Below are positions 41,880 to 53,605 of a DNA stretch of 64,000 bases, one piece after another (the stretch's first letter is position 1; every line of letters begins with the position of its first letter). The stretch is from Cornus controversa (Eukaryota; Streptophyta; Magnoliopsida; Cornales; Cornaceae). The position numbers and the translations under genes are program-made. The notes under the pieces were generated by a model. The model saw only the letters and a program-made list of their open reading frames with translations. It searched no databases and was not told the origin of the DNA. The DNA is taken from the NCBI GenBank assembly GCA_026545225.1, contig CM048846.1, forward strand, positions 59,152,270 through 59,216,269, written 5' to 3'.

Positions 41880-43735
41880 CCTTCTAGGGAAGTGATATAA
41901 TCCTAAATCTTTTATTCAATGGTTTGATTGTAGTTTAATTTGGGAATTATTTTATCAATGTATAAATTGCATGATTAGACAAACTACAATAATTGTACTA
42001 TTGTTTTGAGATTTTAAAGTTTTAAATTCAATCTTAATGGAATTTTATTCTTTACTTCGATTAAATTGTGCTTTAATTGATCTTCTATTCCATCTTTATT
42101 TTTTGTGATTATAAAAAGGGAAATCATGCAATTGGGGCTTATTGATCATTCAAATTAGGTTTTGATAATTCATGCCAAGGGAAGATGGGTTATACTACAA
42201 ATTAGGTTAGTTTAGTTTTGAAGTAGATAGGTAGATAATCCATGCTAAATAAAGATGAGTTATGCTTAATATGATTTGAATGAATTTTCTTACTCGTTTT
42301 GTTGTGTGTTTGTAGCCACACAATTCATATTTACATAGATTAATTTTCTCAAATTAAATGCAATTGATCATTGTCATAAGGTAAGTGGTGAAGTCAATCC
42401 CCTAGGCTCTTTCTCCAGTATCTATCATTTATTTATGTTTTTATTTTATGTCATTTAATTTCAGCACCTTAATTTTAAATTAACAAAACAAACTCACTTT
42501 GAATTAAATTAGACAAGGTCTTGATAGCTTAACAACAAAACCAACGTGGTCTCTGTGGGTTCGACCCCTACACACTACTTTACTAATTTTAGTAGAGTAT
42601 TTGTAGCTATTTATAAATTCTTTTTTGTAGAGGTGTAAAACAACGGCGACATTATATTTTATCCCGTTTTGCACTTCGAACAAAATGGCGTTGTTGGCGG
42701 GGACTGCCATCACGATTGTGTTGTTAGGTTTAAAGATAAAGTCTAGTTTAATTACAATTTAGGCCTTGTATATATTCTATTTTTAATTTGTTTTAAGTGT
42801 TTTGAGTGTTTGAATATATGTAGGCCTCTTTTGAGTTTTTGTATTTAATTCATGTACTTATGTTTTGGATTCTTAGTTTATTTTAATTTTAAAAAATAAA
42901 ATAAAATAAAATATGTCAGTTGAGTTTGGATATCCTTGGGAGGCATGTTTAGATCAATTTGGTTGTGATGTTGATAGTAATGTTGCATATATGGAAAATC
43001 TGAGTGGAAATTTAATGGATGTGTCTAATAAATTGAATGCATTATCAGGAAAATTAGACCAATTGATGGTCATGCCCCTACTCTTACTCATTATTCCATA
43101 CTATATGAGTCATGCACATGTTGCTGTAGTCCTTTTCATCACATGATGGATTGTGAGTGGAAATTCAATAGTTGTGTCCAGCAAACTGAATGCATTATTA
43201 GGGAGATTGGACTGATTTATAGTCTTTGGTCATGCCTCTACTCTTACTCACTATTCCATACCATATGAGTCATGGATATGTTGCACTAATCCTTTTCATC
43301 ACATGATAGATTGTCATACTGCGGGACAATGTTGTAATCTTTATCAAGAGCACACATATGAAAATTTTCTATACCGGGGGATAATTCATTTTCCCATACT
43401 TATTCTCTGGGAGTTGAGAAAAAAGTTTTGACTACACTTGGCAATCTTGAGGAACAAACTAATTTGTTGAATTCACATTCACAGTCTATAACTAAGCTAG
43501 AAGTTCAAATCGAGCAACTACCCAATGCTTTAGAATGTTCAACTGAAAGGGAAGTTCCAAGTAAGCCTATGACCAATATTGAACCCATTCAACGAATTGA
43601 GCTAGATCATGTCCCCTTTATGGAATCGTTACTTAACTCGGACTCAAAAACTCTAAATGAAGAACTTAAGAGTAATTACGTAAATACTAATGTGAGTCCA
43701 CCTTTTTCTATGTTAACCACCCCAAGAAACCCATA
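41880..43735 (+). mobile_element. Athila-type Ty3/gypsy 5' region (LTR, PBS, leader)
   Basis: An AT-rich LTR-like stretch leads to a primer-binding site at 42685-42703 (TGGCGTTGTTGGCGGGGA). This is a degraded form of the tRNA-Asp site TGGCGCCGTTGCCGGGGA used by Athila elements. After it, 42913-43735 encodes gag-like pieces such as 'HSQSITKLEVQIEQLPNAL' (about 43475-43530). Confidence 0.7.
43002..43315 (+). repeat. About 153-160-bp tandem repeat with zinc-knuckle-like coding
   Basis: Copy 1 starts GAGTGGAAATTTAATGG at 43002 and copy 2 GAGTGGAAATTCAATAG at 43155. Each contains TTACTCA[T/C]TATTCCATAC and CCTTTTCATCACATGAT. In one frame both encode 'PFHHM(M/I)DC' preceded by cysteines, so a knuckle-like motif appears to be duplicated. 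Confidence 0.75.
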
Positions 43736-43774
43736 ATTCAACCTATAGAATTGGCACTTAGGGAGGAAGGAATA

Positions 43775-44060
43775 CCCCTACCTCAAATCCAAGCTTGGTT
43801 GTTGAAGACCTAATTTCCACCAAGCTTCAAACTCCTCCAACGGTAACTTTTCACCGATCAAATTGAAGAGGAGAGTGAGGGGAGCAACTTTAATTCTTGG
43901 CTCCGCCCTCAAATCTCACTTCTAAGCCCTCAAATCTTAGAGAGAATGAGAGAAGAGAAACTTGTAGAGAGAGAGAGTAGGAGCCAGCCAAGAGAGAGAG
44001 AAAGAGAGTAGGAGCCGGCCAAGAGAGAGAGAAGTCAAAATCTGATTTTTTTCCCTCTTT

Positions 44061-44092
<32 letters not shown>

Positions 44093-44425
44093 CTATATAA
44101 TACATATATTTGCTCCTTTGCAACTAAACCCTCTATCTTTCCCTCATTTGCTCCTTGTTATGGGCCATTTGCACTTATTCACAAACTAGCCTTTCCTCAT
44201 TTTTTAAAACTTCACTTATACCCTTAAACTTACATCCATACCCCTACGCCACTCTCAAGTGTCCGTAGTTACCTCCCGGTCTACCCAAATCCATTCTAAT
44301 CCCACACCCATAACCGAAAACATAAAAAGGATTATTTAAATCCACTAAGCATGTCATTAAATGACTAATCATGCTTAAAAGTCACTGACCCATAATTATA
44401 ATCCGAAAAAAAAATTTGACTGCCC
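43775..44425 (-). repeat. Chromovirus LTR fragment
   Basis: This matches 46556-47150 and 55960-56500: CAAACTCCTCCAAC, TTTTCAC[C/T][A/G]ATCAAAT, an AGAGAGAG-rich block and an (AT)n tract (44058-44092). It continues to TGACTAATCATGCTTAAAA. It is in the same orientation as the chromovirus to the right. It separates the two Athila gag pieces. Confidence 0.85.
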
Positions 44426-45550
44426 AATGTCACTGCACAGAATTATGAGATCAAGGCCAGTATTATTCAGATGCTACCATCCTATTTTGGGCTAACTCAA
44501 GAAGACCCTTACAAGCATCTAAATGAATTCATTAAAGTGTGCTCAACTACCAAAATTCACAACTTCTTTGAAGATGCTTTTAGAATGAGACTTTTTCCAT
44601 TCTCCCTGAAAGATAAAGTAAAGTATTGGTTCAATTCTCTACCAGCAGGTTCTATCACGACTTGGACTTAGATGCAACATGACTTTCTCAAGAAGTATTT
44701 TTCGATAAGGAAGACCAATCAGTTCAGACGTGCTATCACTGGTTTTTCCTAACATGAGGGAGAACAATTTTATGAGACATGAGAGAGATTCAAGGACCTT
44801 CTTAGGAAGTGTCCCCATCATCAAGTTTATAAGTGGCAACTAGTGCAGAGTTTTCATGAAAGGCTAACAGAAGCCAACAGATAGATGGTTGATGCGTCTT
44901 GTGGAGGTACTTTTATGTTGAAAAGTGAAGAAGAGGCATGGACCTTGTTTGAAAATCTTAGTGACAACTCTCTACAACATGTATCCTCTACTAGTTCTAG
45001 CAGACCTGCCACTACAAGAAAAACCGGTGGGATTTTTGAGATTGGTGCTTCGGAAGCTATGCCAACCGACATTGATTTAATTGCACAGAATGTAACAGCA
45101 ATTATGACTGCCAATCAAACTCCTTCTACTTCAAATTCTTCATTGCTACGCCCTTGTGAATTTTGCTCTAGTCCTATGCATAAGGTGAACAATTGTCCTT
45201 CGATTGGGCAATTTTTTTATGTTCAACATGAGCAAGTCCAAGCTGTATTTACTGGACCAATGAATCCTCCATGAGGTAATACTTACAATCCTACATGGAA
45301 GAATCATCCTGGTTTTTCTTACAGTAACCAACGGGCAGCAATGCAACCATCATATCAACCTAGGAATTTTGTACCACAACAATAATATCAAACACAAGTT
45401 CCTATGGCACAAAGAATTTTTGCTATTGAAGACAAGTTGAGACTCACCTTATCAAAATTTGACAAGCTTGATTCTATTATAGAGACAGTGCAAGCTACTA
45501 CAGCAATAGTGCAATCTACAGTTCAGCTAGTGCACTCTTATATATATAAG
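44426..45550 (+). pseudogene. Athila-type gag (capsid and zinc knuckle)
   Basis: The capsid domain reads 'QMLPSYFGLTQEDPYKHLNE', 'FIKVCSTTKIHNFFEDAFRM' and 'RLFPFSLKDKVKYWFNSLPA'. It continues after stops with 'KCPHHQVYKWQLVQSFHERL' and 'MVDASCGGTFMLKSEEEAWT'. A perfect CX2CX4HX4C knuckle (C-E-F-C-S-S-P-M-H-K-V-N-N-C) is at about 45154-45195. Premature stops occur at about 44669, 44749, 44881 and 45272. It belongs downstream of the primer site at 42685, but gag C-terminal-like sequence precedes it, so the region is scrambled. Confidence 0.88.
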
Positions 45551-45554
45551 CTTA

Positions 45555-46809
45555 ATTTTTACGTGATGTATGTCACGACATTATATGTATCAATCAACAC
45601 ACATCATGTTTGTTCACAACAATGCATATATATAAGAAGTCATTAACACAACGCACGCTTCACAATTTAAAAAGAAAACATATCATACATTTATCTCCCT
45701 CTCGAACTCAACTCGATACCCTAGTATGATTCTTGACCAACTATGCCACCTAAGACACTTCCCACACAACTATGAAATCCATCACCATGTACCACGCACT
45801 CCCAGGTGATCAGACCATTTCAAAGTTCTCACCGAGTACCATACTCTCCCAGGTGATTAGATAATTTTGGAATACATCACCAAGTACCATGCACTCCAAG
45901 GTGATTAGACCTATCAGAATTCATCACTGAGTACCACGCACTCCCAGGTGACCAAACCATTGACTATCACCGAGCATTCATTGCTCTAAGTGAATAGGAT
46001 ATTCTACCATTTCTTCCCATTCTCCTCACAACGACCCTAAACATGCATTTCGATCATATAATGATCAAGTATTTAAAATTCATGCCTCACAATACATACG
46101 TTAGTTATAAAGGAAAATAGCAAGCATTTCATATTCACCAATCCACACATATAATCAGCTATTTATGTAAACCCTAGCATAAGTCTCATATCTCACGAAA
46201 TTCACATAAGCACATATTTGTCATGATTCACCAATGCACACAATTTCTATACAAATATAGCATGTATTTAAATCATAAAACATCACATAACACAATTATG
46301 CTCATTTTATACATTTCACAAAATTGCACAAAACCTTAGCATATTAGTGTACATGCTTATTTCTTCCCTTCATTCACCATTCATATCATGCGTACTACCA
46401 TAAACACATCGATTGCACTTACGAAACTAAAGAGAGATATAAATTGACCACATCCCACCCCTCTCACCATTCTTAAATATACATACATAACCTTAGCTCT
46501 CACCGTTTCTCCCAAAATCCTAGAATCGACAATTAAATAAGAAGAGAAACCCTTACCATAAAATCCAAGCTTAGAAGTGAAAGACCCAAATTTCACCAAA
46601 CTTCAAACTCCTCCAACTACGAATTTTCACTAATCAAATAGAAGAGGCAAGTGAGGGGAACAACTTTTATTCTTGGTTTTACCTTCAAATCTCACTTCTT
46701 GGCCCCCAAATTGTAGAGAGAAGGAAAAAGAGAGAACTTGTAGAGAGAGAGAGTAGGAGTCGGATGTAGAGAGAGAGAGAAGTGAAAATCTAATCTCTTT
46801 TTCCTTTTT

Positions 46810-46845
<36 letters not shown>

Positions 46846-47263
46846 CATATATATGCCCTTTTGCAACTAAACCCTCCATCTCTTTATAATTAGCTCCTTG
46901 TTATAGTCCATTTGCGCTTATTAACAAATTAACCTTTCCTCTATATTTAAAAATTCACTTATGCCCTTGAACTTACATCCATACCCCCCCCCCCACACTC
47001 CCATCTAGAGTCCATAGTAAATTCCTGGGTTATCCGAACCCCTTCCGGTCCCTCACCTGTAACCAAAAAATATAAAAAAGATCATTTAAGTTCACCAAAG
47101 ATGTTATTAAGCGACTAATCATGCTTAAAATTCACTTAACCCTTAAAACACATCCCAAACATGTTCCCTACACTTAAAACATATTAAACACCACTCAAAA
47201 TGCATTTATGGCAATTATGATGTGAAAATGCAAAACTTGCCAAAATTGGTCTCGGTCTCTACA
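45555..47263 (-). repeat. 3' LTR of the chromovirus (partial)
   Basis: On the minus strand it starts TGTAGAGACC at 47263. It matches 55005-56627 closely, including ATGTATCAATCAACACACAT at the left end. Within it, 45778-45990 is a tandem array of about 45-bp units ('ACCACGCACTCCCAGGTGAT', five units). The part corresponding to 53606-55004 of the other LTR is absent. Confidence 0.88.
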
Positions 47264-47274
47264 ACCTCCCCTCC

Positions 47275-47700
47275 TTAAAAGAATTTCGTCCTCGAAATTA
47301 GAAACATACCTCAAGTAGTAAACAACTTGGGTTACTTTGAGCGGGCTTCTGATTCACACTCCTACGTAGCCTCCTCGACTCCATGATGTCACCACAGGAC
47401 TTTAACCAATGGAATGGTCTTGCCCCGATACACTTGCTCCTTATTATCCAAAACCTGTATCGGTCTCTCCTCGTAAGACACATCCTCCTCCACCTCAAGA
47501 TCTGTCCAATCTAACACATGCGAAGGATTCGATTCATACTTTCTCAACATTAAAACATGAAAAGTATTGTGCACACCTAACAATTGCAGTGGCAATGCCA
47601 AGCGGTATGCAACCTCACCCACATAATCCAATATCTCGAATAGACCGATAAACCGTGAGGCTAGCTTCCCGCTATGCTCAAACCTCATCAAACCCTATCG
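47275..47700 (-). pseudogene. Chromovirus integrase C-terminus and chromodomain-like end
   Basis: The minus strand reads 'RFEHSGKLASRFIGLFEILD', 'YVGEVAYRLALPLQLLGVHN', 'TFHVLMLRKYESNPSHVLDW', 'RPIQVLDNKEQVYRGKTIPL' and 'VKVLW'. After stops comes 'HHGVEEAT.ECESEARSK.P'. This is the GPY/F-type end of integrase followed by the degenerate chromodomain of Tekay/Del elements, which in related elements steers insertion to heterochromatin. TGA and TAG codons interrupt the final part. Confidence 0.87.
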
Positions 47701-47759
47701 TGGCGAGACCTTTAGGAAGACATGGTCCCCCACCTCAAATGCTAACGGCCTCCACCTTT

Positions 47760-48700
47760 TGTCAACATAGCTTTTCTATCTGAGCCGCAAGCAAACGTTG
47801 TCGTATGATCTTGATTTTTTTCGTAGTCTCTCTGACTATATCTGGCCCCAATGCCACTGTCTCACCAATCTTTGTCCAACAAACTGATGACTTACAAGGT
47901 CTACCATACAAAGCCTCGAATGGAGCCATCTCAATGCTAGCTTGGTAGCTATTATTGTATGCAAACTCCACCAATGGAAGGTGATCCTCCCAACTACCTT
48001 GAAAATCAAGTGCATATGCTCTAAGTATATCCTCCATGATTTGAATGGTACGCTCTGATGGACCATCTATTTGAGGATGGAAAGTCGTACTGAAATGGAG
48101 GTCTGTATCAAATACAGCCTGAAAACTCTGCCAAAACTACAACATGAATCTCGGATCTCTGTCGAACACAATAGAGATCGGCACCCTATGCAGCCTCAAT
48201 ATCTGATTAATGTACAACCGACGAAGAGTATCCACATCATCAATCACTCGAATTGGAAGGAAATATACCACCTTGTTCAATCTATCCACAATGACCCAAA
48301 TCGCATCGTGACTCTTCCTCGTCCTAGGTAACTCCGTCACAAAGTCCATAGTTATGTATTTCCACTTCCACATAGCCACCGGTAATGGTTGTATCAAACT
48401 CGCCAGTCTCTGATGCTCGGCCTTCACTTGCTGACAAGTGAGACACCTTGCTACAAATTATGTGGCGTCCTTTCTCATACCCTTCCAGCAATACTGTTTA
48501 TGAAGGTTGTGGTACATTTTGGTACCACCGAGATGCACTATAAGTCTAGAGTTATGAAACTCTTTTAGAACCTCATCCCTATAAGTCAATGGAACAACCA
48601 TTCTGTTTCTGAACCTTAAACCTTCATCTGAATGAACAACCCAATCCTCCACTACTTTCCCACCTATAATCTGAGTGCAAATGTTCTCCAACTTAGGGTC
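47760..48700 (-). pseudogene. Chromovirus integrase
   Basis: The H2C2 zinc domain lies at 48458-48691 ('FHNSRLIVHLGGTKMYHNLH', 'KQYCWKGMRKD'). The catalytic core continues at 48137-48427 ('MKAEHQRLASLIQPLPVAMW', 'ITMDFVTELPRTRKSHDAIW', 'VIVDRLNKVVYFLPI') and 47762-48037 ('YALDFQGSWEDHLPLVEFAY', 'NNSYQASIEMAPFEALYGRP'). The first catalytic Asp (MDF) and the glutamate region are recognisable. Frameshifts and stops separate the parts. Confidence 0.9.
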
Positions 48701-48766
48701 ATGCCTCTACTCCTTAACCACCCTACTCACTAGAGTTGGTTGTGCTATGAGTGTGAATAAAGTGGC

Positions 48767-49255
48767 CTATCCACCGCTCTCATTAAAGTACAATCCTATA
48801 TCAGAGATGTCTTCCATCATCTGCCACTCTCGAATGTCAATATTAGCCAAAGTACCATGTGATTTCCTACTCAATGCATTGGCAACCATATTAGCTTTCC
48901 CCTGGTGATACTGAAGATTAAAGTTGTAGTCTTCTATGTATTCAACCCATTTTCTCTGTCTCATATTCAAGTCCTTCTGTGTGAAAATGTACTTCAAGCT
49001 CTTATGATTAGAGAAGACCTCAAAGTTCTCTCCGTAGAGATAATGATTCCATGTTTTCAAAGCAAAAATTACTGCCGCCAACTCCAAGTCATGAGTCGGG
49101 TAATTCTGCTCATAGATCTTTAACTGTCGGGAACCATATGCAACAACCCTCTCGGTCTGTATCAACACATATCCCAAACCATCTCGTGAAACATCACAGT
49201 AGATGAAATAACCTAACCTATGCTCGGGAATAATGAGAATCAGAGCACTAGTCAA
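48767..49255 (-). pseudogene. Chromovirus RNase H
   Basis: This is an open stretch of 162 codons with '[20 protein letters not shown]', '[20 protein letters not shown]', '[20 protein letters not shown]', '[20 protein letters not shown]' and '[16 protein letters not shown]'. The catalytic aspartate (YCD) and glutamate (DLEL) are present. Typical elements have YTDHKSLKY where this copy has FSNHKSLKY, a loss of the third acidic residue. Confidence 0.9.
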
Positions 49256-49259
49256 TCAT

Positions 49260-50010
49260 GCTTCAATTCCATAAAGGAATGCTCGCAAGCCTCATCCCAC
49301 TCAAACTTAATTCCCTTATAAGTAAGCTTGGTCATCGGCATGACCAACTTCAAAAAGTCTTTCACAAAACTCCAGTAATATCCTGCCAACCCAAGACGCT
49401 ACGTATCTCAAATACGTTCATAGGTGTCTCCCAATTCATTACTACTTCAATCTTAGAAGGGTCTACCGATAATCCTCCTTCTGACACCACATGTCCTAGG
49501 AACTTCACCTCCGTTAACCAAAATTCACATTTTTCAAATTTGGCATACAATTAGTGTTCTCTCAAAGTCTGCAATATTGTCCTCAGGTGGATCTCATGCT
49601 CCTCCATAGAAGAAGAATACACAAGAATGTCATCCACGAAGACCATCACAAATCTATCTAAGTATACTCTAAATACCCGGTTCATCAAATCCATGAATGT
49701 TGCTGTAGCATTCGTTAATCCGAATGGCATCACTAGAAACTCATAGTGGACATACCTAATCCGAAAAGCTATCTTCGGAATGTCCTCTTCCCTTATCCTC
49801 AATTAGTAATACCCCGACCTTAAGTCAATCTTAGAAAAACAAGTTGAACCCTTAAGCTGATCAAACAAGTCATCTATCTTTGGCAAGGGATACTTGTTCT
49901 TAACCATTGCTTGGTTCAACTTACGGTAGTCCATGCATAACAGTAAAGATCCGTTATTCTTTTAAGCAAATAGGACCTGAGCTCCCCAAGGTGATGTACT
50001 AGGTTGTACA
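49260..50010 (-). pseudogene. Chromovirus reverse transcriptase
   Basis: Minus-strand motifs from right to left are a degraded '[13 protein letters not shown]'-like stretch near 49930, '[20 protein letters not shown]', '[20 protein letters not shown]' and the catalytic '[20 protein letters not shown]' (about 49590-49640). '[20 protein letters not shown]' and '[14 protein letters not shown]' follow. The F-V-D-D box is intact; the frame is broken by a TAA near 49551 and a TAG near 49803. Confidence 0.9.
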
Positions 50011-50700
50011 AATCCGATATCCAATAATTCTTGTAATTGATCTTTCAATTCCATCAACTCAGTCGGTGCCATAGAGATAGGCGCGGTACCAAGAGCAAGA
50101 TCAATACTGAATACCACATCTCTTACCAGAGATAACTCTGTCAAGTCCCCCGAAAATATATCCACAAACTCCCTAACCACCAGTGGAAATCCTCCACTAG
50201 TCATAATCTCATCCTCCTTTGCTAATAGGCTAACTAGAAAATATCCAACTCCGTCCCACACACCGGAACTAAGCAAAGATAGGATGTAGAAATCATCCTG
50301 CTCTCCCACAAAGTAGAAGCAATCAACCTGAGGTGTGCATACTGTCACTTTTCTATGGAGATAATCTATCGTGGCTCTAAATGTAGATAACCAATCCATA
50401 CCTAGAATGACATCAAAAGTGGTCATGTCTAGTAGCACAAAGTCGAACACTAGTCAACGCCTAGTGACCTCGATCTCGTAAGACCGACACATTCTATCTA
50501 GGATAACCCTACCTCCAACTGCTGTATCAATGGACAATGGTAACTCTAATGATGACATCCTCAGCCCCAAGGCACAAGAAAATGCAACAGATATAAATGA
50601 ATGTGATGCCCCTGAATCCATCAACACCCTAGCCCACGAGCTAGAAACCAGGGAAATACCTCTAACCACTGATGGTCTGGGTATGTCCTATGTCGGAGCA
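50010..50700 (-). pseudogene. Chromovirus protease
   Basis: The retropepsin active site reads V-L-M-D-S-G-A-S-H-S-F-I-S at about 50590-50630 on the minus strand. The catalytic D-S-G is intact. It is followed by 'DFVLLDMTTFDVILGMDWLS' near 50385-50450 and the linker to RT ('LTELSLVRDVVFSIDLALGT', near 50100). One TAG lies near 50453. Confidence 0.9.
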
Positions 50701-50867
50701 AGCATAAACACATAGCCCCGGGATGGCTGACCCTGTTGGCCAGTACCCTATAGGTTTGACTTCTGACTAGAAGTAGGCGTAGAACCCCTCACTACATGCG
50801 ATTCCTGTACTAACTGTGCTGGATGGGGCGGTGGTAATGCCTTGAAACCAGATTGAACCGTAGTTGT

Positions 50868-51906
50868 CTACCTAGCTCTCTGCTGAGTCCCTGTACCACT
50901 CGATGTCCCCTGCCTCTGTGGGTAGTTAATTCTCATACACTCAGGCTGCTTGTAATAGAAACATACCTTGTCCCTTATTGTTCCAACTGCCACTAATGCC
51001 ACTGTATATCCCTGTGGGCACTCCTTGCTGAAATTGCCAATTTGGTGGCAATTATAGCATTCCACAGATGATGATAAAGGTCCAGTAGGCAAGGCCAATG
51101 AAGGTGTTGGGCGAGCCTGCTGCTGCCTCTAAAAACCTGGCATGCTTTCTCTATTCCTCTTCCGTCCCTGGCTACCCAAAGATGCCCTCGCACTCTTCGT
51201 TTGCTGTTTAGAGTCCCAAATGCTCTGGGTGTCTCTGTCTTCTTCCACCACTAAGGTTTGTTAACAACTTCATTGTATGTCCTCAGACCTAGAATGCATA
51301 CTCTCTTTCTGACAAAGGTTTTCAGTCCATTCGTAAACTTCTTCACTTTCAATTACTCGTTCATTACTATCTCCGGGGCAAAGCGAGCCAATGATGTAAA
51401 TTTTGTCTCGTACCCCGTAACATCTAATTCTCCTTAAACCAGGTCTATGAACTCCTGCCTTATCTATTCTCTCAACAAATCCAGAAAGAACTTATCGAAA
51501 AATAACCCCTTAAAGGTTTCTCAATCCACAGTCTCAGTGTTGTGAACATTCCTGATGAATTTCCACCATTGATCTGCTTCCCTTGCAAGTGAAGTGCTGC
51601 CACTCCCACTTTTAGATCCTCATCGATTGCATGGGCAACCATGAGTTTATGTGTCTGATCAATCCAACTTTCCACTATTGGCGGATCACGTGTGTCATCA
51701 AAGGTAGGTGGTTTGAATTTCACATATTCCCTCATAGCCACCATTTGTCGGCTCAAGGCAACTCTAGGCGGTACCTAAACCTCCTCATCCCTACCTTCTC
51801 TAGCCATCTGTCTCATAGTATTCACCATGTCACACATAAATTGTGTTTCATTTGTTGGCTCCAGAGGAGCATCAGTGTTTAGGTTCCGCACTCTTCTTGG
51901 AGGCAT
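50868..51906 (-). pseudogene. Chromovirus gag with altered zinc knuckle
   Basis: The likely start ATG is at 51904-51906 ('PPRRVRNLNTDAPLEPTNET'), followed by 'SRQMVAMREYVKFKPPTFDD' and 'ESWIDQTHKLMVAHAIDEDL'. This is the Retrotrans_gag domain of Tekay elements. A stop (TAG) occurs at about 51779. The zinc knuckle reads C-Y-N-C-H-Q-I-G-N-F-S-K-E-C (about 51020-51063), so the zinc-binding histidine is asparagine. Further stops are at about 51470 and 51190. Confidence 0.87.
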
Positions 51907-51971
51907 TTTTCTATATGCACAACAAAAAAATTTTAAGTCCAAGAAATCTACACTTTTTACACTATACCCAT

Positions 51972-53402
51972 TGATGTGGTCGGAACTAAATTATATTGTA
52001 AGCTTAATTTTGCCCTTTTTATCAAAATATAATTTAACCACTCGCAAGAGCACGAATCTTTGTAGATAAGGTTCTATATAGAGGGTATCGATCCCACGAG
52101 GACTAGTCGCAATTGTCTTAAAGGAAGATTAATTCTACTTTAATTCGAAAAATAGATTTTTGAATTTGTGTTTATAAACTATTGCATGAATGAAATGACA
52201 AGAGAAGTAAAGAGTTTAAAGTTGGGAGAGAGAACTAGGGTTGGTTTCCACCACTAGCCATTCACATGTTCATAAGTGTAGCAAGCATGGGATTCATTAA
52301 TTAAATGCCTAACAATGTCATTAGGCTTGTGACCTCAATGACATATCAAAAGATCAATGTGTGTGCTAACCTATCATAATCCATCTTCAACAAGCATATC
52401 TCTTCAACCTAACTAACTACCTAATTACTCTACTCTCTAAGTGAACACTACATGCATCCAAACTACCTTGTCTTGGCATGGTCTATACAAACTAACATCA
52501 CACATTCATTTAAACACCATTATCTAGCCATCATTTGCACTTCTTGTGGAATATGCAAATGTTGTGCATTCAAGTGACAAAATCTACTCTAAGACAAGAA
52601 TAAATTTCATATCAAATGAATATATATAAGAGATGTATTTGTGTACATAATCACTAGGCTAAATAATCAACATTTAATTACAAATCCCAAGAGTTACAAA
52701 GATGAACAAGTTTACATGGCTAGGGGTTGAAACCAACACCCTAGTAGAAGAGTTAGTTGCTCATGGTTGCCTTGCACCCTTCCATTGATGAAGAAAGTGA
52801 AGCTTCTTGGTCTGGTTCAGCTTCTCCTCTTTCTCTCCCGAAGGTCTCTCTTCTTGTATATTGATGTGTGTTGAGAGATATATGAGATATGAGAGATATG
52901 GCTCTTTTTGTGTGCTTTTTGGCTTCCTTTTCAACCTTGGGGCCCACCATATATATATATATATAATTATATATATTTCTTGTATCAAGAAGGCCCCCAA
53001 GAGTCTTGTTCAAGTCAGACAATCCCCCTAAGTCGTGCAAAAAGGGGGATTTTGTTGCAAGTGGGAGAGCAGGTGAGCAAGTGGCCAAGTGGGCTCTGCA
53101 GCATCTCGATTGATCGAGATTGAATCTCGATTGATCAAGATTTTGATCAATCGAAATGAGATCTCGATCAATCGAGATTTCGATTAATCGAGATCAACAT
53201 CTCGATTGATCGAGATGCCTTGGGCTGCATTTTTTGATTTCTTCTCTTGACTGCAGAAAGCTTCAAACTTTGCTCCATTTACTCCAATACCTGCAAAACA
53301 TCAAAAACACAAAAATACCGTAAACATATCTCAGTAAACGCAAAAACGGAACTAACGTATGCAATAAAGAGGGTTCAAATGCATAGAATTGAACACTTAT
53401 CA
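51972..53402 (-). mobile_element. Solo LTR, 1431 bp, TSD CCCAT (Athila-type family)
   Basis: Read on the minus strand it starts TGATAAGTGTTCAATT at 53402 and ends CCACATCA at 51972. CCCAT is duplicated at 51967-51971 and 53403-53407. It matches the 3' LTR at 60255-61544 in inverted orientation. No internal region is present, so it arose by recombination between two LTRs. It carries an (AT)n run near 52951-52973 and a palindrome-rich array at 53105-53215. Confidence 0.96.
53105..53215. repeat. Array of palindromic ATCTCGATTGATCGAGAT-type motifs
   Basis: CTCGATTGATCGAGAT and its variants (CTCGATCAATCGAGAT, TCGATTAATCGAGAT) repeat about six to seven times in about 110 bases. Each motif is a near-perfect palindrome. 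A shorter version (about 60355-60435) lies at the same place in the related LTR. The position is about 190-300 bases from the LTR start, in the promoter-bearing U3 side. Confidence 0.93.
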
Positions 53403-53605
53403 CCCATCATGCTTACATATGCCATGTCAATTTAATCTATAAAGGCATATTAAGAAAGCGTAAGCGTAAAATCATGTCACACGTAAGCAATTTTGACTTA
53501 AAGTCTAAACCTTACATAAATTCAACCATCTCAAATTCACACGTAATGCGATCGTCACCCGTCGCCCCTAGGTATTCTAACCTCGTGCTCTAATACCATG
53601 TTTGT

